Shown: positions 21,432 to 30,930 of the stretch, piece by piece
How the letters are laid out: each line of letters starts with the position of its first letter
Position numbering within the stretch: position 1 is the first letter of the stretch
Translations under genes and position numbers: made by a program
Notes under the pieces: model-generated
Databases searched by the model: none
Seen by the model: only the letters and a program-made list of their open reading frames with translations
Told to the model about the DNA's origin: nothing
From: Saturnia japonica
Lineage: Eukaryota > Arthropoda > Insecta > Lepidoptera > Saturniidae
Reading direction: 5' to 3'
Assembly (NCBI GenBank): GCA_033032175.1
Contig: CM065309.1
Span: 14,508,001-14,572,000 of the forward strand
DNA length: 64,000 nt

Positions 21432-22860
21432 GTAAATTAAACAAAGTGTAATTAAAAACGTTTTGTTTATTTTTTATTAATAACAAACATAAGAATTAAT
21501 AAAATATGTAGAACATGAGCGACAAATTAATGTGAAAAATACATTAAATTTACTCTTCATAATCAATGGAAATGAAAATCCTTACTGGGTAAGTTTTATA
21601 GGTTGAAGTGAAGGAACCATTAATATAATTAATTACCTAAATACATATAGTCACACGAATCACGGAAATCATTTTCCTTGTTAAATAGTCAAAGTTTACT
21701 ATAATAGTAGTATAAAATTATAAGTACCAGATATTGATATATGTACATATATTACATAAAATAAAAATAAATCATTATTTTGTTATAGATTTTTTTTAAT
21801 CATTACACTGTGATATCTGATTACACTATGGCATAGTTGAAAAGGCAGACAATCATTTAAAAACTGGTGTGATATTGCAGTTAAATATAGTGTGTAATTA
21901 TTTTACGAAACCTGTAACCTACTCCCATATCACTGCCTTGTTTAAATTTATGTCATGCTTCACAAATAGGGACACTTTTTATGCAACCACTCATTCTATA
22001 TTAATGGAATTTTCGAAATCTATACAAAAAGTTAAATGTGGTTCATGGCTCGAAAAGAGTCAATGCGTACCCAGTACGATTAATCTTGTAACAAAAAGTG
22101 ACAATGACTCCGTAGAGGTCACTTTCTGTAATCACGAGAAATAATGTTACTAGAATAGCCGAGTTTACTTGATGACATAATTCATGATTATAAGTATTAC
22201 AGTTTTATTCCATTTAAGTTTAGGTTTTTTTACAGTTTTGATATCAATATATTTGAAATTTTACAAAGAAAGTGGTTAAACATATTTTGCGATATGAAAT
22301 AATAATATTTATCAGACACCAGGGAATAAAGGAAACAATAATAATTGAACAAAACTGTAGTAAAGTAAATTCGCTTAGCAATCGGTTTTTTGCACTATAC
22401 ATTACAAAAAATACATTTTTTTTCATTAACATACATAGACTGTAACAATCAGGTACTACGACAATGTTTTATTTACTATGAACTATAATAAATGAATAAA
22501 ATTAATTTCCAAGATTTAATTATAATTTTAAAGGAGAAATCGGACTTGATTAAAAAAGTCGACATTTAGAGGAAACGATAGAACTTAACTAGAATACAAA
22601 ATTGAAAAGATTTCTATCGTTAACTTGAAACCAGTTAACTGTCTACTTGGGAGTCCATTGTGTTCAATCTAACTGTCTACGTCTAAAAGTTCATTTTTAT
22701 AAATCACAGTACCCGTAAATAAGATTGGTGTACTAGTTTAGTGGATAGACAACCTTCACATTGGTTACATAAATTACGTCATGAAGTCTGCGCGCGTGTT
22801 GGGTTACAAACATGACGCCCCAAGCGGTAACAAATCTATTCAATACTCTCTCGTAACGTC
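21432..22860. other. Intergenic CPR5-CPR6
   Basis: No gene is seen. The open frame at 21869-22144 has no signal, no splice context and no similarity that I recognise. From about 22780 the DNA becomes GC-richer (GTCTGCGCGCGTGTTGGG, GACGCCCCAAGCGG) immediately upstream of the CPR6 TATA box; this may be a proximal control region. Confidence 0.4.
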
Positions 22861-22864
22861 TCCG

Positions 22865-22902
22865 GTATATATTGAGCTAATGACTATGTTAATTCATCAG
22901 TT
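22865..22902 (+). promoter_or_regulatory. CPR6 core promoter (TATA plus initiator)
   Basis: GTATATATT at 22865-22873 is followed about 30 bp later by TTCATCAGTTCC (TCAGT at 22897-22901), then by the ATG at 22934. This is the standard arthropod TATA/TCAGT arrangement and decides the choice of exon 1. Confidence 0.65.
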
Positions 22903-22933
22903 CCACTGCGGAAGTCTACGAAGAAAGAGCAAC

Positions 22934-24591
22934 ATGCTTGCAAAAGTAGGTATTTTAAACAAAATACGTAAACATTTTTGTTATTTGGTTTAATTGTAAA
23001 TCATATTTATAGGTTTTGATACTTGCTGTCGCAGTGAATGCGGTATCCTGCCAGGATAATGCATATCTGAAAAAACGACTTCAGCAAGAGCAAGCCAAGG
23101 AGTATAAACATTCCTATGAGCATATTCATCCTTCCTACCCTATTAGAGTTCCGAAGGAACCCGCGCCAATCAACGAAGAGCAATATCAACCTGAGCCAGA
23201 GAGCCATGTGTATGCGCATACACCTGAAAGTCATGCTCATGTGTATTCTCATGCGCCTGAAAGTCATGCTCATGTGTATACTCAACCACCCGAAAGTCAT
23301 GCTCATGTGTATGCTCATGCGCCCGAAAGTCATGAACATGTATACGAACAAGCACCCGAAAATAACGAACAATCATCCGAAAACCACAGACCTGCTTATT
23401 CATCCCAGAGCATCATTCACCACCCTCAGCCAAGCCATCAAGATTCCGAGGAAAACAAAGACGAGCACGTGTCCCTGTATATCAATACGTTCAGGAGCAA
23501 AACGAAGACGCGAATACTCATCATCAAGCACCTCCCAAATATCAAACTGTCCGCTACCCTGTTCCTGTACATCAAGAAGGACATGGTAGCAAATATACGC
23601 ACAAACCTCAACATCACTACACACAATCGCACGAAGGATTTAGCTTCCATCGTGGCGTTCAAGTTAAACAAGCCCCTGAACACCGTCCCGTCGAAGTCCA
23701 CGCTTACGAATCCCACGATGAACCTATCGACTATTACGTAAGTGTTATAAAACAGAATATTAACCGTTTATATCCGACTTCTAATTTTATATTAACTTTC
23801 CATTCATTTATTCTAAACACAGAGTGATCCGTTTAAATAACGATAGAGTGTGAACGCATTCAAATTGCGTGGTTTATGCTAATCAACTTTTACTATTCTA
23901 GGCTTACCCAAAGTACCAGTATGAGTACAAAGTAGAGGATCCCCATACTGGTGACAACAAATTCCAACACGAGATTCGCGACGGCGACACCGTTAAGGGC
24001 GTCTACAGTCTGCACGAGGCCGATGGATCTGTCAGAATTGTCGAATATAGCTCTGATAAGCACAACGGGTATTTATTGTATTAATATTTTTAAGAAACCT
24101 AAACTTTCAATAACTAAGTAGTTATTGAATTTTGATTTCATAGAAAATCTAAGTAGATTTTCTATGAAATCAAGTTTAACAAATTACAAACACATTACGG
24201 GTAAAACAAATCACTTTTGTATTATTTTTCACGAATTATTTCTCATTGCAATGTACTATGTATTTTCTAATGCTCGCCTGTCTAGCTACCACTCTCAAAT
24301 TGAAAATCTATCGACAATCACCTATAGGTGTGTTCTGTCGACAGCTGCACTTGAGAGTCAGTTCTCCCACTAGGCTTAGTGTCTCACCATTTTGTGCTAC
24401 ATCGTTACTTAACATCAGATGAGATTCTGGCCAATCACTAAACTAAATTAATAATATTATTTTAAAATGCTGTTCAAATCATTTCCGTGTAATATTTTGA
24501 AATAATTAACTTAATTTTCAGATTTAACGCCGTTGTAAAGCACACAGCCCCTGGTCAGCATGTGCATATTGAAACTCATCATGAAAACTAA
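22934..24591 (+). CDS. CPR6, RR-2 cuticular protein with 11-residue repeats; frame break in exon 2
   Basis: Coding exons: 22934-22945 (M-L-A-K), 23013-23737, 23902-24068 and 24522-24591; all junctions are GT-AG. Exon 2 gives a signal peptide (V-L-I-L-A-V-A-V, cleavage near V-S-C), then about five units of P-E-S-H-A-H-V-Y plus three residues, then S-S-Q-S-I-I-H, and, in another frame, a His/Gln/Pro-rich segment ending P-I-D-Y-Y. Exon 2 is 725 bp, one base short of a multiple of three, and the frame has to change between about 23445 and 23475. Exon 3 (167 bp) is a clean RR-2 domain and exon 4 reads F-N-A-V-V-K-H. With one base restored the product would be about 324 residues. Either this is a sequencing error, for example in the AAAA run, or the gene is newly broken. 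The clean domain and splice sites favour a functional gene. Confidence 0.85.
23196..23360 (+). repeat. Coding tandem repeat, about 33 bp unit
   Basis: Inside CPR6 exon 2, a 33-bp unit encoding P-E-S-H-A-H-V-Y-(A/S/T)-(H/Q)-(A/P) is repeated about four times after a 27-bp first unit. The DNA units are very similar (GAAAGTCATGCTCATGTGTA recurs three times), so copy number may vary between individuals. Confidence 0.8.
24132..24173. repeat. Perfect 19-bp hairpin in CPR6 intron 3
   Basis: Arms 24132-24150 (TTGATTTCATAGAAAATCT) and 24155-24173 are exact complements around the loop AAGT. Role unknown; it is close to repeat A. Confidence 0.8.
24270..24440 (+). repeat. Dispersed repeat A, copy 1 (CPR6 intron 3)
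   Basis: Shared phrases: GAAAATCTATCGACAATCAC, CAGCTGCACTTGAGAG, CAGTTCTCCCACTAGGCTTA, GTGTCTCACCATTTTG and ACTTAACATCAGATGAGATT. They recur at about 28190-28330 and 46300-46460 in the same orientation. The tail resembles a non-LTR retroelement 3' end that I know from moth and butterfly genomes. Confidence 0.6.
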
Positions 24592-24599
24592 ATGTTTAT

Positions 24600-25338
24600 T
24601 TGAAGACTGATTTGGAATACTAGTTCAGATAGTACTGTACTTCAGTTTTGTTGCCTTTTTAATTATTGTTACTAGATGTGTACCTAACTATTACTGTAAG
24701 CATATTTATTTCAATATAAGATGATTCATGAATTCATTAATATTTCTTCATTTAAAAAACCTTTTCCGTATACTCGAGAAAGCTACATTTCACTTCATTG
24801 TGATATGAAATGTCAATTTATGTTTTGATAAGTATTGTTAAAACCGGATTCTTTATGTTTTAGTTATACAATGTTCAACTCAATTTTTTTATCATTGACG
24901 GCCTACTTGGTAACTCATTGTGTCACATCATAATGAAACTAATTATACAATTCGGAACACGTTTATATACGAACTGTCTAATAATCAGTACCTGGTAACT
25001 ATGGAGAGTAGAAGTATGCAGTACCATCTCTATATATAAATAAGTGTCTGTCGAAAAACACCACTGCAGGGGTGGCACTGCGATAGCAAATGCGTAAATT
25101 TTAAAAATAGCACTAAAATAATTATTTTTTCATTTTCACACACTTGGACAACTTTTAACTCCAGAAACATTTAAAATTATTGTTAAATTATGTTTCTAAG
25201 TATTACAACAGGTAAAACTATAAAATCACGAATAAGTCGAAATCTCTCATAATACGCTAGCGCCATTTTGGTGGGTTTTTGAATTATAATTTGCTGCTTA
25301 TTGTCGGTCACCTCTATTCTCCATAGTAGTAACTATGG
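24600..25338. other. Intergenic CPR6-CPR7, nothing recognised
   Basis: This is the 3' side of CPR6 and, because CPR7 is on the minus strand, also the 3' side of CPR7. I see no clear AATAAA near CPR6, no open frame with coding character and no repeat copy. Confidence 0.4.
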
Positions 25339-25639
25339 CTAAGAATTCGATAAGATTAATTTCAACTCATATTGTGCGACTAGAAATATTATTAAGATAA
25401 CTAGCAATGTAATAAAATCAACAGTTGATGAACTGTGCGAGGTAATGTTCAATAATGGATAAGGAGCCTGCTTGGCCCGTACTGAGTGTTTCACAACTTC
25501 ATTTAATCTGTAAGTATATATATACATACACACATAATCACCTAAATAATTGTAATAAACCCATAAATTATTTTTGAGTACAGATAAACAATGACGATAA
25601 TACAACCAGTCTGATTTGAAAAAAAAATATTTTAGAATT

Positions 25640-26340
25640 TTTTACCGACTTCAAAAAAACTCAATTCAGCCATAACTATTTTGTTTACGAACCGATTTGG
25701 ATGATTCTTTTATGTTGGATAGGGGATACCTCAAGGGTAATTTCATTGGTATTGGACCATCAACTTCGGAGATACACTAGGGAACTCTTTAAAATCATTG
25801 AAGTTGGTTTTCTTTTTTTGTTAAAAATTGTCTTGTGTAGAGTCTATTTATTAAAGAAAGTTAGTTATATAACTTCACGCTACGATGCTAAAGAGCGGAA
25901 CCAAGCCATCTGGCAAGTTCTAGAAAAGTACAGGAAGTGAGAAGAACGTTAAGCTTCACGGGTAGTTTAGCGACTGTACGGTGGAGAGTTGATCGAATAA
26001 ATTTAACACGGGTGAAACCGTGGAGCACTACAAGTTAACAAAAAGCAAGTATAAGAAAATTTTTCACAAAAAAAGAAAACAAACTTCAATGATTTTGAGG
26101 GGTTCCAATGACAATGGAATTCCCCTTTTTCAACAAACAAAGAAGTTATGGCCGAACATTTATTAATATAATACTCATACAATAGAATTGAGAACCCCCT
26201 GCCTGACTATAAATAGTAATTCAATAGTACTGTTATTTTAAATTCTCAAAACCTATATCTTGAAACAGTACTGCTGTGAATCCTTTATCAATAAAATAGC
26301 TATGCCTTACGGTTCCGCTCGTGTTAAATTTATCTTACCA
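25640..26340. repeat. Fold-back (inverted) repeat in CPR7 intron
   Basis: The left arm has TTCAGCCATAACTATTTTGT and AAAATCATTGAAGTTGGTTTTC; the right arm, complemented, has TTCGGCCATAACTTCTTTGT and AAAATCATTGAAGTTTGTTTTC. A second outer pair is TAAATTTAACACGGGTGAAACCG (about 26000) against CGGTTCCGCTCGTGTTAAATTTA (about 26298). Arms are imperfect. This could be two head-to-head retroelement tails or one fold-back element. Confidence 0.55.
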
Positions 26341-26769
26341 ACTCGCCACTAGAGCTGGGCTATAACAGGTAAAATAAGATACTTGTTACTCCTGTATCTG
26401 TTCCAGAGACATAAGAGTTCCAGTAGGCTGTTCCAAAATAACAGCCTGTTACACTCTAATAGAGTTATATGCCTGTGTTTTGTTCCAAAGTAACATTTGT
26501 AACAATATATTAATACAAGTAAAGATCGGCAACTCTAAAATCAATCAATCAATCCATAATAATAATTAAAAAAGCAATATATTGTGTATAAATTAAATAA
26601 TTAATTAATCAGTATACAAATAATTAATATAAACATCACTACGCTACAATGGAGAAAAGCAAATTCCAAACTGAAACAGTTAACAGTAAAACTCTCTGGA
26701 ACAGGTACGTAGGAACAGCCTGTTTGTTTAGACTCTCAACTTTAGAGCTTTCTAGATTGCTTGACGTTC

Positions 26770-26850
26770 ATAGTTAATGCTCCGCTTCTTAGAAGTCTTG
26801 CATAAAGTTACATAGTATAACATTCCTTCATAAATAGGCTATAAAATATA
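26770..26850 (+). repeat. Dispersed repeat E fragment
   Basis: TTAATGCTCCGCTTCTTAGA, then TTCCTTCATAAATAGGCTA and TAAAATATAAA match the ends near 20520-20560 and 48590-48660. It lies in the CPR7 intron. Confidence 0.4.
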
Positions 26851-27344
26851 AAAATAATTACAAATATGTGCAGACGTTCTTGAAATTACTTTCCTTAAAT
26901 GGCACCTTTAGAATTATTGAGGTCTATAACGAAATTTTAAGATTTCACCTTTGATTCATAAAATTACCTTATTAATCGACTATTATTAAAAAGAAGCCTA
27001 TCTTTGCTTAGAAAGGGACACAAATACACTTCGTTTCTTTCACTCCGTTCCTAACCTCCAGGTCTGTTCAGTTTAAGATATTAATTTTATTCTTATTATA
27101 GTAATTGTATATTTGAGTATAATATTAAAAATAATATAAATTTTTCGAAAGCACAACCCAATAATCTCTTTTTCCTACAAAATGTATAAACATATGAACT
27201 TTTTTTTTTGATAGGATTCTATAATTTTGAAGGTTCGATATATAGAAGCTCACTAAGTGCACACTCTTTCTTTATATTATTCCTAGCTGGGCCGTTAGAC
27301 GTTTTGCCCAGTCCTGTAGTTAACGCCTCGACCATTATATAGCA

Positions 27345-27480
27345 CTACCTAACGGATCCTAACATAGCTATGAACTATCGTCTTGGGAAAATAAATATAT
27401 TATGTGAATATGAGCTCAATCGGTCAAGCCTTTCAGAAGTTACACGATCACTAACAGGCGTACCCAAGATTTTGAGTTAT
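27345..27480 (-). repeat. Dispersed repeat B, inverted copy
   Basis: AGCTCAATCGGTCAAGC, GTTACACGATCACTAACAGG and GGATCCTAACATAGCTATGA are the complement of the repeat B copies in CPR4 intron 1 (14805-14890, 15335-15480). Confidence 0.55.
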
Positions 27481-28189
27481 TATAAGATTATTAATATAGA
27501 TAAATAAACTTAAGAATATTAATTATCCACAATTTTTGCTATAATATTATACAAGCGTAAAGAGAAGGGTAATTGATACGTACAGGAAGACATTGACGTC
27601 GTCAATAAAGTATGTGATTAACATACAAAGTAAAATATTGCATAGTCGGAAGATTGTGATAGTCTACGATGGACGGAAATGCGTTATTGATGATTTGACT
27701 TAAGTTCAAAATTGCAAACAAAAATATCATCTCACCCTTTACATTTGTCGGAGGTATATTCAACTTTACGATTTGAGCCGCCCGCTTCGTGAAAAGAATA
27801 ATATCCTTTCACCACGTCACCATCTCGCTTCTCATGCTGACTTTTCCGGTTCGCCAGTATGTGAATCTTGTATTTCATATTTATATTGAAACTTAGGAGG
27901 TGCCTACAAATTAATGTTCACATTTGTTAATATTATATTATAATGGTTATTGGCCATCGCCGAGTTGGTGCATGGTAAAGTCTCCGCAAGTAACGATACC
28001 CAAGTACTTCCGGCGTACACTGCATAGTCAGTGATCCCAACTTCACTGACTGGTCAATAAGCTATTTTTATTTTCTCTGCATTACACAGCATTGTTATTT
28101 CCCTTTTTTTCTTATTCATAAACGCATTGTTTGTGATAGATAGATTGCAAAATGCATCTAATTTCCTTACAATAATTCTGCATTTAATT

Positions 28190-28330
28190 AGTGTAGGTTG
28201 AAAATCTGTCGCGAAGCTCGTATAAGTATGCAGCTGCACTTGAAAGCCAGTTTCCCATTAGGCTTATCGTGTCACCATCTTGAGTAATCTTTACTTAACA
28301 TCTGGTGAGAATGTGGTCGTAACGCTACTA
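28190..28330 (+). repeat. Dispersed repeat A, copy 2
   Basis: GTTGAAAATCTGTCGCGAAG, CAGCTGCACTTGAAAGCCAG, TTATCGTGTCACCATCTTGA and ACTTAACATCTGGTGAGAAT align with the copies at 24270-24440 and 46300-46460. Confidence 0.6.
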
Positions 28331-29309
28331 TAAACCTATGTATCTTCTATACATATAATAAAAACGTAACTGATCGATGTCTGTACATAGAAGATATATA
28401 AGAAAAACTATTATTGGGGGTCTCTATCAACGCAGGAGAACCCAAAACAATGATTGTTAGAATTTTTGTCTGTTTGTCTGTTTGCCAACTTTTGTGCGCG
28501 CTAATCTCAGAAACGGCATAACCGATTTGGAAACGAATTTCACTAATATATTCTGGTAAGGTTAACTTAACATTTAGTGTTTGTTTTACTTCAATAAGTT
28601 TATAAATAAAAAAGTTATATCAATTTAAAAAATCACGACGAACATTTTTTTGATAAAAATGCATAGCTCTTCAGTTGAATTGACTGAAATTTTAGTTATC
28701 TGTATATTATGATTTGTAAAACGATGATGATCGAAACCTTTCATAAAGTTAAAAAATGAAGAGTGTAAAAAATTGCAAATTAGCAATATAAGTTGACCTC
28801 AGATCTATGTGATAAATCATATTAAAAGGGGGTCAGCATATGCTGGATATTTGTCAGTTGAATATAGCTGCACCACTGCTAGGGATGGCAATTCATTTCG
28901 AAAAAGATTGATTCGAAACGAACTCCAATGAATCCATTTCCAAAAAAATCAATGTCTAAAAGATTGATCTCTCAAAAATTGATTTTTTTCGATTCACTTT
29001 CGCATTTGTATTAACAATATAACAATTCCTAAAATAGAAAATTAAAAGGGAACCGCAACAGTCGATCTTTTGTAATTTTTACCTTACTAAAGAATAAGTT
29101 ATTATAGAGAAACATAGAAAGATATAGAGAGAGTGAATTTATTACAGGTATATAGGAAAAGAGAATTCATTTCAAAAATTTATTATTATAAACTGTTGCC
29201 GTTATTTTGCTGTTGGGTAATAATTTACCGTTAGCATTTTAATTGGTAAATGACACCATAGAAAATGACTGCATAATGAATTGAATAATCCATACCTACT
29301 AATATTGTA

Positions 29310-29640
29310 AATGGGAAAGTAATTCTGTCTGTCCCGTCTTTTACATTTTCAAGCCTAGACCGCTGAACCAATTTTGAAGAAATTGGAAGTTCGTATAAAG
29401 AATCTAATTTTGATATAGAGATATGTAGGAATTTGGAGAAAAACTTTGGCTACCTTATGTGGTGAAAATAAAACTTTAACAGGTGAAATAGGGGATGAAG
29501 GTTTCTACGAAGAACCCGTTAAACTAATTTTGATGAATAGAAATATATTGGACCTTGGAGGCGGACATAGGGTACCTTATGGCGCAAAGATAAAACATGA
29601 AGGGGACAAATAGGGGATGAAATTTTGTATGAAGAACCCA
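29310..29640 (+). repeat. Dispersed repeat C, copy 1 (retroelement-like)
   Basis: CTAATATTGTAAATGGGAAA, GACCGCTGAACCAATTTTGA and GAAATAGGGGATGAAGGTTT match, in the same orientation, the stretch at 55440-55700. Related phrases occur near 14175. No coding part seen. Confidence 0.55.
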
Positions 29641-29744
29641 CTATTTCTCAATTTAGGGTTATGAAAATTCATATTTATGCTTTTAAGAAGAAATAACAGT
29701 GTTTCGTGTTTTAAAAAATAAGGGTGATTTACAATACACATAGA

Positions 29745-30130
29745 CCGCACTCCTTGATACTAAGCAAAATGTTCCTGAGACATAAGCTTACATTATACAA
29801 AACATATGTCCGTCCTATCATGACATATAAGCTGCGCTACATTCGCACATACGTCAAAGATCAACATTAACAAATTTCAAATCCTCCAAACCCGATTCTT
29901 ACGTAAAATTAACAAAGCCCCTTGGTACGTTGATCGAATCGTATATTAAATAACTTACGCGATCGTACTTCGACACTGCTTCGAATCACGTGAATCTGTT
30001 GGTGAAAGCTGCCGCGATTTAAGCCCCAAAACCGAACATCCCACGCGAACAACTCCGGTCGCGAATATCTTCACCGAGCCCGTTTATAAGATCGAGGAAA
30101 TAAACAAATACTACTTCACCGTCTCTCCAA
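29745..30130 (+). pseudogene. Decayed Jockey-like LINE reverse-transcriptase end
   Basis: Frame pieces read R-H-K-L-T-L-Y-K-T-Y-V-R-P-I-M-T-Y, then F-A-H-T-S, N-K-F-Q-I-L-Q-T-R-F-L-R-K and K-A-P-W-Y-V. These match the C-terminal part of Jockey-type non-LTR polymerases (L-Y-K-x-x-x-R-P-V-M-T-Y and A-P-W-(F/Y)-V). The frame is broken several times and an in-frame stop follows, so the copy is dead. Confidence 0.65.
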
Positions 30131-30769
30131 ACAAAGCGTTCTCGCGCCCACGCCCGCGAAACCACCGTTCCCTCCACAGGGAACGGGCGGCTAATTTCGC
30201 TCCCGCAAGCCCGTCATGTCCTCCCTCTCTTACGGCAACTCAAGCCTAGGTCCGTTCCCTCGGTGTAGAACCCTTGAGTCATGCAGCTACTCGCGCGATA
30301 CAGGTGACACTGCACCTGCAAATACGTAGATACCCACACACATCATTACACACAATACATACGTGTACACCACATAAGTGCATAGATTCTGTAAGGGACC
30401 TTTTCTTCTTTTTTTACGATATTTACTTTCGATCATGTTTCCAGAATACTAAATACATATACACATGTTCATTTCTTTCTCGCATGAGGCAGGGACATGT
30501 TATATGTATGCGTTAGTTTAGATCGAATTTTCTACAGATAGGGAATTAGTCAGTTCGCGACCTTATCACAATCGCGGTAATAGCCCAAGCCGACGTCCGG
30601 CCACTTTGAAACCCTTGTGCGCATGTTGCTCACGCTTTCGCGGCTGAATGCCTTAAGCGTTCGCCCCCAAGCCTGGTGAAGCTGTCAAAGCCATAAGTGG
30701 ATCTATTTCTTTAAGGTCCCTTAGGCTAACAGTATAGTCAGTGAGAAAGAAAAAAACCATCTATCATTT

Positions 30770-30930
30770 TCTTTTGGTTTATCGTGTTCAGAGATTAGTC
30801 AGTGTATATACAGTAATATAGCGGGGTGGTAGGGATCGCGACCATCATACACATAGTGTTAAACACATGTATGATTTTCTTTTGGTTTGTCGTGTTCCGA
30901 GGTCAGTCCGTGTATATCTATACTATTATT
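30770..30930 (+). repeat. Tandem repeat, about 107 bp unit (locus 1)
   Basis: CTTTTGGTTTATCGTGTTC (30771) recurs as CTTTTGGTTTGTCGTGTTCC (30879), with AGTCAGTGTATAT and AGTCCGTGTATAT after each. Between them lie GGTAGGGATCGCGACCATCA and CATACACATAGTG. The same unit occurs tandemly at 55990-56185. A GC-rich block at 30600-30700 lies just upstream. Confidence 0.65.

Larger units (their letters stand above)
25339..27903 (-). pseudogene. CPR7, partial or decaying RR-2 cuticular gene with hydrophobic tail
   Basis: Two exons are recognisable. The domain exon 27736-27903 has a good acceptor (TTTGTAG) and donor (GTGAG), and reads Q-Y-K-Y-E-I-Q-D-S-H-T-G-E, then, in another frame, [21 protein letters not shown]. 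It is 168 bp, one base more than in every paralogue, so the frame is broken near 27848-27858. Exon 4 (25339-25507, acceptor CTTACAG) reads L-N-E-V-V-K-H-S-V-R-A-K, matching F-N-A-V-V-K-H, but ends in about 29 residues including a strongly hydrophobic run (I-T-L-L-V-I-L-I-I-F-L-V-A). Exons 1 and 2 should lie at 27904-33000; I could not find them. Probably a pseudogene, though intact splice sites leave an assembly error possible. Confidence 0.65.

Noticed and set aside
23007..23716. Several overlapping open frames on both strands of CPR6 exon 2
   Set aside because: Tandem 33-bp units keep all frames open; only the plus-strand frames give the signal peptide and the D-Y-Y end next to splice sites.
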